Source: Brevipalpus yothersi
Lineage: Eukaryota > Arthropoda > Arachnida > Trombidiformes > Tenuipalpidae
Assembly (NCBI GenBank): GCA_003956705.1
Contig: QZCP01000401.1
Span: 124,001-188,000 of the forward strand
Direction of reading: 5' to 3'
Length of the DNA stretch: 64,000 bases
This document shows positions 34,601 through 47,100 of this stretch, in pieces. Numbering within the stretch: the first letter of the stretch is position 1; each line of letters starts with the position of its first letter. The position numbers and the translations under genes were made by a program. The notes under the pieces were generated by a model, which searched no databases, was not told where the DNA came from, and worked only from the letters and a program-made list of their open reading frames with translations.

Positions 34601-36712
34601 ATGGCATCTTATCAGAGTTTCGCAGAGATTGTGGATAATGATGAAAGTTTTTTGATACAAGTGCTTCCCGAGAACAAAGGAGGACCACGATTATGGCATC
34701 AATTGATTAATGATTTAGATTATTTTTTTCTCAAAATATATCGCTATCATCAAAGATCAGGCTTCCTGTGCCATGTGATCAGCCAGATTTTGGAATTGTT
34801 CCAATTTGGTTTTGTGGTTGGCTTCACGGTGTTTCTCATCGATTTTGTAGATTATGCAATACTTTTCAAAGACAAAGTACCATCAGGTCCAGATGGTAAG
34901 CCAACGGGTAAAAAGATTACTTTAAATGATGTGATACTTGGCTATGATCAAGTGTATATAGGTAGTCTCCAGATAGTATTGCTGATATGTGCTAGTTTAT
35001 TTTGGATTCTCAAAGGAATCAAAGTTATCCAGTCAGCGTACGTTTATTATGCCATCAAATTATTTTATTCGGAAGCACTTCACATACAAGATTGTGCCCA
35101 ATTCAGTTGGCAAGAGGTACAAACTCGCCTCATACAAGCGCAACATTTGTGTTCACTACAAGAAGGTCATCTCAATGAATTAGATATTCACAATCGAATT
35201 CTCAGGCATCAAAATTATACCATAGCCTTGTTGAACAAAAATCTTCTTCCCATACATTATAAAGTGCCATTGCTTGGAGAAATAACCTATCTTTCCAAGG
35301 GTTTAAATTACAACATCAATCTGCTACTTTTTCGTGGTCCGTTTGCCATTTTCGAAAGCAGTTGGAAACTCAAAGATGATTTCAAATCGGCAGCTTATCG
35401 ACAAGTTTGTGCTGATCAATTTTCCCGAAACTGTCTCATGCTTGCTGCCATCAATTTCATTTTGATGCCTCTAATATTCATCTGGCAAATACTCTACATT
35501 TTTTATGCTTATGCTGAAACTCTCAAGCGAGATCCATCACACATGTTCGCCTCCAAAAATTGGTCCCTTTATGCAAGAATATTTTGCAGGCATTTTAATG
35601 AACTCGATCATCAATTGAACGATCGTTTAAACAAAGGCTACAAAGCTGCCTCTATGTATATGGATTCTTTCACTTCACCACTGATGGAAGTGATAGCAAA
35701 GAATGTCATGTTTGTTGCTGGTGCAGTTCTCGCTGTTATCGTTCTTTTGACCATCTATGATGAAGATGTGATAGCAGTTGAACATGTGATAACAATTATG
35801 GCTGGATTGGGGCTGGTTGTTGCTGGTGCTAGGGGATTCATACGAAGTGATGTTCCGATGAAGTATAGTAAATCTGAGCTTCACTCTCATATTCTACAGC
35901 ATATTCACTATTTACCTCATCGGTATTCACCACATTCACCTCAAGCTCAATCAGCAATGGGCAAGATGTTTCAGTACAAAATTCAAGCAATTCTGGAAGA
36001 TTTGCTCAGTCCTCTCATCACACCCTACATCCTCGCAGTTCATCTTAGGCCCAGAGCTCTAGAGTATGTCGATTTTTTTAGAAATTACACTGTCGAAGTA
36101 TCCGGTACGGGAGATGTATGCATTTTCGCTATGCTCAACATAGGAAAAAATGGGAATCCTGCATGGGAACCTGACCAACAGAATAATGAACATAGACAAT
36201 ACAATCTCAAAGCAGCGAGATCAGTTGAAATGGGCGATAACTTACCTACCTCAACAACGGTTCCAGAAAATCTAGTCTGTGAAAATGGTAAACTGGAACT
36301 TAGCTTAATCAACTTTAAACTCACCAATCCTACATGGAAACCAAGTGATCAATCTCAGCAACAGTTCATAGACTGTGTGTCCAGTAGAGTAGTGGTTCCA
36401 GAAGTATCAACTGTTGAACAGGAATGTCCAGTGGACTTGGGTCGAGCGGCAGCAGATATACCTAGAACGCCTCATTCATCATTCGTAGATGAAGGCTCAA
36501 ATTTGCCCTCCCGATATTCTCGAAGCTCTCGTCAAATTGGTATAGGCTTCAGTGTTGATTCCCTGGAAATGGATGAAATAGATCTGACAATGTCGCTAAC
36601 ATCTAAATATCTGAACGATTTGGCCAATTCAAGACTCTCTTGCCCACCAGAGAGCCCGAGTGAACAACATGAGATGCGTAGTGAAAGAGATCCACTTCTT
36701 CATAATAAATAA
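34601..36712 (+). CDS. ATG9: autophagy-related protein 9
   Basis: ATG9 is the multispanning lipid scramblase whose vesicles seed autophagosome membranes. A single 2.1-kb coding exon gives 703 aa. Conserved segments include the LDYFF..IYRYHQ..GF start of the core, ELDIHNRILRHQNY, LSKGLNYNINLLLF, IFIWQILYIFYAYAE, SLYARIFCRHFNELDHQL, NRGYK-type (NKGYKAASMYM), LTIYDEDVIAVEHV, EDLLSPLITPYIL and RALEYVDFFRNYTVEV. The tail ends ESPSEQHEMRSERDPLLHNK, disordered as in the family. The ATG at 34601 follows a possible acceptor at 34584, and in-frame codons extend to that acceptor, so an upstream coding or 5'-UTR exon is possible. The N-terminus is shorter than in vertebrate ATG9A. Confidence 0.96.
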   Translation: MASYQSFAEIVDNDESFLIQVLPENKGGPRLWHQLINDLDYFFLKIYRYHQRSGFLCHVISQILELFQFGFVVGFTVFLIDFVDYAILFKDKVPSGPDGKPTGKKITLNDVILGYDQVYIGSLQIVLLICASLFWILKGIKVIQSAYVYYAIKLFYSEALHIQDCAQFSWQEVQTRLIQAQHLCSLQEGHLNELDIHNRILRHQNYTIALLNKNLLPIHYKVPLLGEITYLSKGLNYNINLLLFRGPFAIFESSWKLKDDFKSAAYRQVCADQFSRNCLMLAAINFILMPLIFIWQILYIFYAYAETLKRDPSHMFASKNWSLYARIFCRHFNELDHQLNDRLNKGYKAASMYMDSFTSPLMEVIAKNVMFVAGAVLAVIVLLTIYDEDVIAVEHVITIMAGLGLVVAGARGFIRSDVPMKYSKSELHSHILQHIHYLPHRYSPHSPQAQSAMGKMFQYKIQAILEDLLSPLITPYILAVHLRPRALEYVDFFRNYTVEVSGTGDVCIFAMLNIGKNGNPAWEPDQQNNEHRQYNLKAARSVEMGDNLPTSTTVPENLVCENGKLELSLINFKLTNPTWKPSDQSQQQFIDCVSSRVVVPEVSTVEQECPVDLGRAAADIPRTPHSSFVDEGSNLPSRYSRSSRQIGIGFSVDSLEMDEIDLTMSLTSKYLNDLANSRLSCPPESPSEQHEMRSERDPLLHNK

Positions 36713-37106
36713 AGCCAAGTATGACAAATCCTCAGCACTAAATTGTAAATATGCATGTGTGGTTGATGAAGAGAAATTTAGAACTCAATCAGCAAAGTAA
36801 AACACGATCTCATACGATCAAGTTGAGGAAGGTGTTTCTCTCTCTTAGCCCAACACTTAAATTTTTTCCGACAATGATTCGCTAAACAGTTGACTTATAA
36901 GCAGAGAAGACCTCTTAATACTTGTTGAATGTCTGTTTTGCAAAAATTATATTTATAAAAATCAATTAATCTCATTTCTTTGGTTTACTCATTGTGCTTG
37001 AAATCTCAAAGTTAAAATTCATTTTTACGAGTGAGAAATTGTTAGACGATGGTTGATCAAATTGAGTTCTTTGAGTTAAATCGAGTTAAATTCCATCACG
37101 ATTCAG
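36713..37106. other. convergent intergenic, ATG9 and PGAP1 3' ends
   Basis: About 390 bp between two facing stop codons, presumably shared 3' UTR space. Nothing else was seen. Confidence 0.5.
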
Positions 37107-40100
37107 TTATTCTTTCTTGAGATCCATCTTTTGGGTTGTGGGAGTGAAGAATTTACAGGCAGCATAGGAAAGAAGACACAGGGAGACAATCGGAAATACC
37201 ATCTCGTAAGACATCAATCCAAGACTATACCCCAAAAGAGCTTCGATCTTAAAAAGGACAGATATGAGACAAAGGACGGATCTGTAATGAGAGTGGGAGA
37301 TAAATCAATGGATGAAATTTGTGATCGATTCAAAAGTTTGATCATCACCTACCCTGATCTTGTTGAGATGCTGTTCATTCGGAAAAATTCACACATTGCG
37401 ATGATTATCAGCGAAAACAGTGAGAAAAAGCTATCAGTAAAATTTTTTTGACCATCAGTCCGCATAAAATAGTCTCTATACCATATGATGGACTCAGGAA
37501 TCGATGGAACCAGAGCAATCAGTAGAAGTAAAATGAGAGAACAGAAAACATAGTGTACAGTGGTTTTCTCACTCTGTCCTTGTCTAGTTTCAATGAGACG
37601 TCCAATGGAAGACACATGAATTGTCTTGAGTATAACAATAACAATTAATACTGCTATTCCAACTGTTGTACAGGTGATACATGTTATCACAAAGTTGACT
37701 AGCATTAGAAAAATTGCGAAACGTCGGGAACTTGTGGACGGTTCTTGTGGAAATTTTAAGAGCTTCCGAGAATTCAGAAAACTGAGAGGGGAACTCAAAA
37801 TTAAGATAATGAATTCTAGTAGGACAGAAACGCAGAAGATGAATGAGTAAGCTAGTAAGTAGAGGAATGCCGTAAGAAAGATGAGTTGATCAAAAGACAG
37901 ATGATTGAGACCAAGTGAATGAGAGTCGAGAATGGCTTGAATGTTCAAGACAGTGGAAATGTTTCCAGCTTTCTGGATTATCACAGGAAGGAAGGGTAGA
38001 AGCCCATAGATGGAAACTTTCAGGAAATTTTTTCGTAGAATACAACTCAGAGGCAGATAAACGATTCTTCCTTGATTCTTGAAGAAAGCTCCATTCCCAT
38101 TGGAAATAGATTCCAAGATGGGCTGCTTGGATTCTGGAATTATTTGTAAAGAAAATGCGGAAAGCATAATTGCAGAGAGGAGAGGATAGAAAACGTTGAA
38201 GTAATGTCGAATAATCTGAATTAGAACCTCTGAGTCGGATAACTTCATCTTAATTGTGTAACCACAATTAGGGTCAAGCATTAGGTAAAGATGTGGATGA
38301 CGCGAATCTTTCGAATTCTTTTTTGGAATGTTCAATCTCAAATTAATATCAACAAATTTCCCCTTGACCGGAGCGATCTGGTTAATCTGATCCTCTCTAC
38401 TCCAAGGAACCCAAAAATGCACAAGACCATGTTCATAAGCGCTATTGTAACAAGAGGTAACTTCAACTCGAACGACATAACAATGCCAGACTTGATTCAA
38501 TCCAACGAGAGTTAGATTATGGAAAATGGATTCATCTGCGATCGGAATTTCAAGCACTACTGACGGAGTTGACCAGAAAGAAACTCCTTGCAGAATGGAT
38601 GGCAACATAATGGCTTTGTTTCGCTTGTTCACCGAGAAACGTTCCCCCAAGATACTGACAGCACCTGAGGTTGGACCAATATATGCAACTAGATGGTTAT
38701 GGCCAGAGCTGATCAATCTATTTGAATCATACTTGAAGAGTTTACGCTCAGCTCCATTCGTTTTATGAACCAATCTCGTATATGGGGTGAGATTCTCACC
38801 AACATCACTGCAAGAGAATAAAAAGAAGTTAATTATAACCAATAAACATCGTAAATATCAATAAATACCAAATTTTTTTTGTTACACCGTCTATATTTGA
38901 TAGAGTTGCATTACAAGCAAATAACCAATCACTTCTTAGAATATTACTTGTGACGAGGACAACATTTGTTTTCGGGACCAAAGGTATCATGATATAGGTT
39001 GGTTCGATGACTTGCTATAAAATAGAAATAGGTAAGGAATCAGTTGGAATCACAGTAAACCGAAGAAATATACTAACCTTTACTCTTCGAAAAGCAAAAA
39101 ATCTCTCATCATGCGACACCCAGCTACCTCTCTCAGGAAACTCTATGTGAGTTGGAATGGCTTGATTTGCTGATGATCCACGGTTTCGATTAAGAAGATG
39201 ATGATTTATCAAGTACATACGCCGCCTAATATCAGGCTCCACTCTCTTCTTTTTCGCATCAATAATCTCGAAAAGAAATTTGGTAAGTTTGAGAACTAAC
39301 TGACGGCACCACACAATACACTGGTGATCTGTGGATAGCCAGACATCTGGAATGGACGTTGTGACCAAATGAGTATCACCAAGAGAAGGTGTGAGATCTT
39401 CGAATTGAGTTAGTTCAGATTTAACCAGCTTATCATGAAAACCTCCTCCAATGGAAATTATGGTCAAATGGGAGAGATCAGATGATTTTCTATTGGATCT
39501 CCAAAATTGGTTGGTCTTATGATAGTAAGAATTTATCACGTTGTCGAAATATACAGCTGAAAGAAGACAAGAGACCAGAGATTAATGAGATGATGCAGTA
39601 GATATTCATCAATTACAAAGGCATGAAGCTGTCAGTAGATTCTAATTTTTTGATGTTTTTTCAATCATGCTCCACGAGATAATAGTTGGAGGTCAATGTT
39701 CCACCATCAAAATACGATAGAATAGAGAGATGCAAAGTCATCATAATGAATATTCACCTGGACGTTTGTGAGGTGCCGCTAAAGTGATCAATAAGTCAAC
39801 GAACTTGGGATCGAAGTTTTTGTGCAGGAAAACTCCTCTACTAATCAGTCCTCCCTGTAAAACAATAGTAGTTCACCATTTTAGTCAAAACTCATCACTT
39901 GCAATGAGTGTGGACTTACTATTGAATGGCCAATGATGATAAGTGAAACATTTCTATTCGGTTTTGAATAGAGTCTTCTGATGGCAGTGATAGCTTCGTA
40001 AAGAAACTCTGTTTGATCCACCAATTTGGACCCATAAAGAGCGGAAAGCTCCTCGTTAAAATCGATGGTAAAAAAATTTAAATGATGAGGCAATAGCTTA

Positions 40101-40670
40101 TCTTCGGCCATTCGAAGAGCAACTGATCCAATTGAACGAACTTGCTTATAACTTCCACCACTTCCCGGGACAAACAGAACAGGGACACCAAATAGAGCTC
40201 CATCACTATATTCAAAGTAAAAGAGTAACAATTCAGGTAATCGAACATAATCAATTAATGTTAAAGATTGAATTACAGCACGAGATTTCAAATACAGAAC
40301 GATGTAATTTGATCATTTGAGATCGAGAGAGAAAATACTCACCTCAAAAATTCAGCATATTCACCTTCACCATACATGTAAACATGATAATTTGGAAATT
40401 TTTTCGCTATCTGACTATTGAGATCCACAGGCTAGAGAGAGAGGAACGAGAACAAATGAATGAAAAAAAGGCCCCAAAACTGATCATATCATCATCAAAC
40501 CAATCTACACTTACGATAAATTGAGGAAATTGATACATATAAGTCATCTCACAATTGTTAATCTCTTGTTTAAAAAAATAGCTGTGAAGACCGTAAAGAA
40601 GATACAAAAATAACACGGTCAAAAGCCATGCGGCTCTTGATGATAGAAGCTCTTTAACCATGGAACTCAT
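37107..40670 (-). CDS. PGAP1: GPI inositol-deacylase
   Basis: PGAP1 is an ER membrane lipase that removes the inositol-linked acyl chain from GPI-anchored proteins. Eight exons join in phase: 40670-40515, 40431-40343, 40205-39920, 39854-39758, 39556-39078, 39014-38869, 38807-37353 and 37281-37107 (960 aa; human 922). An N-terminal membrane anchor is followed by CEMTYMYQFPQFI, MYGEGEYAEFL, VLFVPGSGGSYKQVRSIGS and the lipase elbow GHSIGG, formed across the exon 3-4 junction with its Ser intact. Later come WLSTDHQCIVWCRQL and several C-terminal membrane helices. The last exon was inferred: exon 7 runs into TAG immediately after a GTAGGT donor, and the next acceptor restores an open hydrophobic tail ending QKMDLKKE. 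Neighbours suggest no operon-like link. Confidence 0.93.
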
Positions 40671-41476
40671 TGTCAACCTTATTGATTGTCACACACTTTA
40701 AGCAAATGATGATGACAATTCATGATCATGTATGATAAATAATACAGAGGAAGAAAGGAAAACTTAACCACCGTCTCTACATTGCATCAGAAGGGAAACA
40801 AAACTGATTATGATGATCCGGCTTAAGAGGTGAAGAATGATGATGAAATCTTCTCTTCTGATAGAGGGCGATCAAGTTTATGAGACATTCAAAATTCGAT
40901 ATCAAAGTGAAAGTTCTAACAAATCTGCAGTACTTAGAACTCAGAACTGGGGGCTTAAAACTTTTCAGAATTGATAGATTGTGAGCTAGTGAACATTACA
41001 AATGAAGATATGAATGCATTGAAGCTAGTGAATTCCACTGATTCTATCGATTTTGGGAATAATATGTATCGATCTTCAGCTAATTATGAAGTCAATTCTG
41101 TTCTCAATCGGTTTTTTTATCACATTTGCAAGAAATGTATTGAGAATATTTACAAAAATGAAGCAGAAAGATTCTAGGGATGATGAATGGATGGATGAAA
41201 AATTTTATTGAACATTTGATCAGTTTTTCTTTTGCCTCGAAATCTGGGAGATTTATGCACATCATATGGTGAAGAGATTCCAAATAGTTTGCATTGCTGA
41301 GAAATTTCCCTCATTTCGGTATGACTGACTTGAGATTTGTTTTCCAATATTATTATTGATTATCAATTATTCAAGTTAAGCAAATCTAGTTACTGGTTTA
41401 CTAGAATGGCTCTTGTGGAGTTCTCTTATTGACAAAATTTAGTTCCAGATCGTAGGTAAGTTTTCATTTGTTTCTC
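40671..41476. other. intergenic between PGAP1 and PPT1-A
   Basis: AT-rich DNA upstream of PGAP1 and downstream of PPT1-A. A 68-codon plus frame at 40971-41177 lacks an ATG start and any known motif. No gene is supported. Confidence 0.5.
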
Positions 41477-42456
41477 TTACATGAGATAGTTTTTCACTAT
41501 CGTATCAATGAACCATTCATTGGAAAATTTTTGATGATCTCCGACCACTGTATGATTTATAATTTTACCTTGCTCATTCAATGATTTCAATCCTATTCGA
41601 TCTGATTTGTAAAGATCAGTCTCTTCCATTGGTATAATTTTTTTCGACTTTCCAGGCAAATACTGACCGAAAGTTGATGAGGCAATCGGTTGAACGAATA
41701 AATCTTTTGAGAACATGACCATTACAAATTTTTCGAGTTTCAGTAGATTTTCTTTGTACAATGGTGTCACTTTTCTTTCACAGTTAATATCAGCCAAAAA
41801 TATACTCTTCTCTCGATACGTTTCTTCTCTCGTTGGATCATGCCAATATTGAGCTTGAACTGTCCGAAAAAGTATTGAAAAAATAACGAAAGTCAATTTT
41901 CAACAGCAAGATGACCCTATCTCATCTCATAATACATTGATTCACACAGATATTACTTACCAATATTTTCTTGAACAAAGTCGAGATATGCACCGTAGCT
42001 TAACGCTTTACGAACCCAATCGCAAATATTCTTGTCATCCCCTAAACACTTGGGAATTCCGAAAACACCTTGATGCTGTGCTCCAATCGTGATCAAATTG
42101 ACCACCGGAAGTGAGCATCTCTGCACAACTGCTCGAGCAAATTGACCACCTTGAGAAAAGCCTATGAAATTGAAGCCTTTGGTCAGTTTCGGATCATTCC
42201 TCAACATCTCGCAAACTCTGCCCACTTGAATATTGCTATCCATGAAGTATGAATTCATTTTATCCTCATATTCATCTCTACCAATTCGTAATGAGTTAAC
42301 ATAAGTACCCGGAATATGTTTTGTAATCAGTTTCACCACGTATTTAAGTCCATCAGAAGTATCACCCATTCCATGCCATATGACCACAGGCAAAGCTGCG
42401 TCAACTATGTGTAGGTGCAAGGTAATAATGAATGAATAAACAAAATTCAAGTTCAT
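41477..42456 (-). CDS. PPT1: palmitoyl-protein thioesterase 1, paralogue A
   Basis: PPT1 is a lysosomal enzyme that removes S-linked palmitate from proteins during degradation. Two coding exons, 42456-41961 and 41859-41477, join in phase (NI|VQAQYWHDP) for 292 aa, near the usual 306. A signal peptide (MNLNFVYSFIITLHLH...) precedes LPVVIWHGMGD. The catalytic elbow GFSQGGQFARAVVQRC, the aspartate in the SKD segment and the GDH histidine are all present. ADINCERKV, IGAQHQGVFG and YKSDRIGL also match the family. An acceptor just upstream of the ATG suggests a 5'-UTR intron. Paralogue B at 47228 has the same exon sizes (496 and 383 nt); the pair bracket the duplicated ADSL block. Confidence 0.94.
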
Positions 42457-42789
42457 TTTGATAACTGAAAGCAAAATCAAATTAGCCTCGAAATGGTAAT
42501 TTCTCTCAAATCAATGCATCAATATCAGATATGATGATGGAGAAATCTGGATTAATTTCACCAAAAAAAAACAATTTTAGGAAAACCAAGGAAGCAAGCA
42601 ATAATCAAAAGTTAGTGGGAACATGATATGGACAAGAAACATTTCGCAAGGAGTATTTGTAATAGGTGATATTATATGAATGAGAAATCCTAGACGAAAT
42701 GATGCCTTGCTCAATATGCCAGTATTGGAAAAATTTCGGAAAACTACCCATACCGGCAATACATGCCCTATGTACATTCCTCCTCATAA
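42457..42789. other. PPT1-A upstream flank
   Basis: AT-rich DNA between the PPT1-A start and the TBCEL pseudogene. It probably contains the PPT1-A promoter and 5' leader. No gene was seen. Confidence 0.4.
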
Positions 42790-43620
42790 TGATTATTATG
42801 ATCCTTCCTTGTGAGATGAAGTCAATCAGATTTGTCATTGAGTCTAGTAAAAGATGGACAATAGAGAAAGGCACACGAGTATTGTTTAGAACTAAACTTC
42901 TCATGTTGTTCAGCTCGATGGGTTGTGGTGATAGTGATGATGATGAAGATTCTTCTTGCTACGAATTTTGACCTGCTTCTCTTTCCGAAGTGATCCCATG
43001 GCTTGGATTGTATTCTTTCAAATTAATAAATCTTAAATTAGGCATTCCTTTGATGATTTTGATTTATTTCCAAAAGATTGGGAAAATCGTTCGGTGCTAA
43101 ATCCAATTATTCAATGTTGATGCAAAGCTCTCGAATCTTTCCCTGGGAACCAGCATACTATATGGTACATCCGTTCAATGATAGAGGTAAGATCAGGTGA
43201 TTACCTGTGAGGGGGCAAAGTGGAAGGAAAATAACAACATCAGATATTCATGGGTTATATTATGACTTTCAATGTTCTTGTAAAGTTAAAGGGGGAAGGA
43301 AAGTAGATTGGAAAGTTAATTTTAATAGTCTGTCGAGTCTGGCAATCGATAGAAAATGATGGCGGGAAAATGGAACCCCCGAAAAAAAATTGCTTCGAGG
43401 GTGAGAGAAATGAAAAGATTATGAAAGATTGAAACAAAATACAGGTCCGATATCGATTGGAATGAACATAATTTGATCAACAGTTGTTTGTGGCAAAAAG
43501 TCGAGACTATTGAGGAAGTGTGTTTTTTTCGCTCTCTCTTTCTCAAAAAGAGAATGTACTCCAAAATGTGTAACTTCTGGCAAATATTGGCTCACATATG
43601 CTTCCGGGTCTAATAAGTGA
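42790..43620 (-). pseudogene. TBCEL pseudogene fragment
   Basis: On the minus strand this is a copy of the 3' part of TBCEL intron 1 plus the first part of exon 2 (parent about 10440-11240). Intron landmarks are kept: tcgactttttgccacaaaca, ccattttcccgccatcat and the CTCACAG acceptor near 43198. The exon-2 copy has in-frame stops (TAG at 43160-43158, TAA at 43109-43107), indels, and loss of the Asn/Asp-rich LRR region. Homology ends near LLDSMTNL, at 42790. Exon 1, the rest of exon 2 and exons 3-4 are missing. It lies head-to-head with the fused ADSL gene, mirroring the ADSL/TBCEL pair at 4457-12536. Confidence 0.9.
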
Positions 43621-44154
43621 AGGAGTTTCAGAAGAGAGAAGAAGTTACCCTTGAAAAGAATAGGATTTAGATCGTTTCCAGAAAAGAGTGAAAGACTTTT
43701 CAAGAATGGACAGGGTTTTTCCAAAAAAAGAGTAAAAAGATCTGCTCCTTGACACGGTCAGCAAGTGAGGCCAAAAAATGTCCATACAATTGGTTGGGGG
43801 TCTGATTGACAGAAATCTCAAAGGTGTAGGTCATAAAAAGCTTGTTTTCAAGAACAAGTGGCTTTCTGTGACTCAGTTGGTCAGCTGATTCATAAAACAA
43901 AAGAGAAGTAAAAAGAGAGAGAGAAAGAGAGAAATTTATGTATGCGGTCTCGAGAAATCATCTTCATTTCATTTGTGAACTCGTCTTTCTATGATTTCAT
44001 TTTTTTGTGAAATGAATCCAGACAGTTTTGGTTAGAGTTTTACGACTTATAATTGCCAGAGTAGTTCGCTTAGTAACTAGTTTTGGTTTGACTTTCGATC
44101 GGTTGCTTTAAGCATTTCTGTGTTTGTTCGAATCAAGTTTAATTGTTGTCAAAA
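43621..44154. other. upstream region of fused ADSL gene
   Basis: This lies between the TBCEL pseudogene and the fused ADSL start, and is presumably the fused gene's promoter. A GA tract lies at 43915-43930. No TBCEL exon 1 copy was found here. Confidence 0.45.
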
Positions 44155-47100
44155 ATGGACCAAAATCGAATGCGATACCAATCATCGCTCTCCACTCACT
44201 ATGGAAGTTCGGAAATGTGGTATAATTTTTCGGAAATGAAAAAGTTCTCAACTTGGAGAAAACTGTGGGTTATATTGGCGAAAGCCCAAAAAGAATTGGG
44301 AATTCCTATCAAAGATGAACAAATCCGTGAAATGGAAGACAATGTAGAGAATATTGATTTCAAATTCGTGGAAGAGGAGGAAAGCCGGACAAGACATGAT
44401 GTAATGGCTCACATTCATGAGTTTGCTAGAAGATGTCCAACTGCTGCACCAATTATTCATCTCGGAGCCACAAGTTGCTTTGTAGGTGATAACACTGATC
44501 TCATTCAGATGAGAGATGGACTCGAAATTCTGCTACCAAAGTTGGCCCGATGTATTGATCGTCTCTCAGGTTTTGCTAAAAAGCATTACCGAGAACCAAC
44601 TCTTGCATACACCCACTTTCAACCAGCCCAACCAACAACGATTGGGAAAAGAGCTTGCATTTGGATTGCTGATCTACTGAAAGGTCTTAGAAACATAGAA
44701 AGAGCTCATGATGACCTGAAGTTTCGGGGGTGTAAAGGTACCACAGGAACTCAGGCTTCTTTTCTCCAATTATTTGAAAATGATCATGAGAAGGTTGTCC
44801 AGCTCGACAAAATGGTCGCTGGAAAAGCTGGATTCAGTCATACTGATCCCATTTGTGGACAAACCTATTCCCGTATAGTAGATAGTGGAGTTATTTTTGT
44901 TCTCAGTTCTCTCGGAGCTACCATTCATAAAATTTGCACGGATATTCTTTTACTCGCTCATGATAAAGAGATCGAAGAGCCATGCGAAGCTAATCAAGTT
45001 GGATCAGGTGCGATGCCCTATGAACTCAATCCGATGCCATCAGAACGATGTGGTTCTTTGGCTTATTGTTTGATAGATCTAATCGGTGGTACTCTCAACA
45101 CTCATGCGGAACAGTGGCTGGAACGAACGCTAGACGATAGTGCCATCAGAAGAATCAACATCCCGGATGCATTCATTTTGGCGGATGAAATTTTGGAAAC
45201 ACTACAAAATATTAGTGAGGAATTGGTTGTGAACCTCGCCGTGGTTCGCAAAAATTTGAACGAGGTTTGTTAAATCGAGATACACAATCAGTCAATTCAA
45301 ATGCTCATGAATATTACTTATAATTTCACTTCTTATTCTCAAGGAGCTCCCATTCATGGCCACAGAGAATATAATTGTAGCGATGGTTAAAATGGGTGCC
45401 AATAGGCAAGAGTGCCACGAGATGGTAAGGCAGTTATCACATGAAGCCGCAAATCAAGTGAAAAAGGAGGGGAAAAAGAATGATCTAATCGATCGCATCA
45501 TGGCATCAAAGTATTTTGATCCAATAAAGGAACAAATGCATGAGATTCTCCGTCCAGAAACATTTACGGGACGAGCTCCAGAGCAGGTCGAGTTTTTCTT
45601 GCAAGAGGAAGTCTATCCAGCTATTAAGGAATATCAGTCAAAAATGGACCAAAATGACCATTATCGAATGAATGGGAAACTCATTCGATTTCAGTCTCCT
45701 CTCTCAACTCGCTATGGAAGTTCGGAAATGTGGTATAATTTTTCGGAAATGAAAAAGTTCTCAACTTGGAGAAAACTGTGGGTTATATTGGCGAAAGCCC
45801 AGAAAGAATTGGGAATTCTTATCACAGATGAACAAATCCGTGAAATGGAAGACAATGTAGAGAATATTGATTTCAAATTCGTGGAAGAGGAGAAAAGCCG
45901 GACAAGACATGATGTGATGGCTCACATTCATGAGTTTGCTAGAAGATGTCCAACTGCTACACCGATTATTCATCTTAGTGCCACGAGTGGTTATGTAAGG
46001 GATAACACTGATCTCATTCAGATGAGAGATGGACTCGAAATTCTGCTACCAAAGTTGGCTCGATGTATTGATCGTCTCTCAGGCTTTGCTAAAAAGCATT
46101 ACCGAGAACCAACTCTTGCATACACCCACTTGCAACCAGCCCAACCAACAACGATTGGGCAAAGAGCTTGCATTTGGATTGCTGATCTACTGAACAATCT
46201 TGAAAATATTGAGAGAATCCATGATAAACTGGAGTTCCGGGGGTGTAAAGGTACCACAGGAACTCAGGCTTCTTTCCTACAACTTTTTGAAAATAATCAT
46301 GAAAAAGTTGTCCTACTTGACAAGATGGTCACTGGAAAAGCTGGATTCAGTCATACTGATCCCATTTGTGGACAAACCTATTCCCGTATAGTAGATAGTG
46401 AAGTTATCTTTGTTCTCGCTTCGCTAGGAGCTTCCGTTCACAGAATTTGTTCTGATATTCGATTACTTGCTCATAAAAAAGAAATTGAAGAGCCTTTTGA
46501 GCCCGATCAAGTTGGATCAAGTGCAATGCCATACAAACGCAATCCAATGCGATCAGAACGCTCTTGTTCTCTGGCTCGTTGCCTGATGAAGCTTGTTAAT
46601 GGTGGTCTCAACACTCATGCTACACAGTGGCTGGGAGGAACGTTAGACGATAGTGCCATCAGAAGTATCAACATCCCAAAAGCATTCATTTTGGCGGATG
46701 AAATTTTGGAAACACTACAAAATATTAGTGAGGAATTGGTTGTGAACCTCGCCGTGGTTCGCAAAAATTTGAACGAGGTTTGTTAAATCGAGATACACAA
46801 TCAGTCAATTCAAATGCTCATGAATATTACTTATAATTTCACTTCTTATTCTCAAGGAGCTTCCATTCATGGCTACAGAGAATGTAATTGTAGCGATGGC
46901 TAGAATGGGTGTCAATAGGCAAGAGTGCCACGAGATGGTAAGGCAGTTATCACATGAAGCCGCAAATCAAGTGAAAAAGGAGGGGAAAAAGAATGATTTA
47001 ATCGATCGCATCATGGCATCAAAGTATTTTGATCCAATAAAGGAACAAATGCATGAGATCCTCCGTCCAGAAACATTTACTGGACGAGCTCCAGAGCAGG

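Noticed and set aside
40971..41177. 68-codon plus frame in the PGAP1/PPT1-A spacer
   Set aside because: It begins with TTG, has no motif, and lies in AT-rich DNA where such frames occur by chance.
45356..46786. Treating the 476-codon frame as an independent ADSL gene
   Set aside because: Its first 94 codons are the last exon of unit A. The conserved exon junction (NE|ELPFMATEN) shows it continues from 44155-45264.
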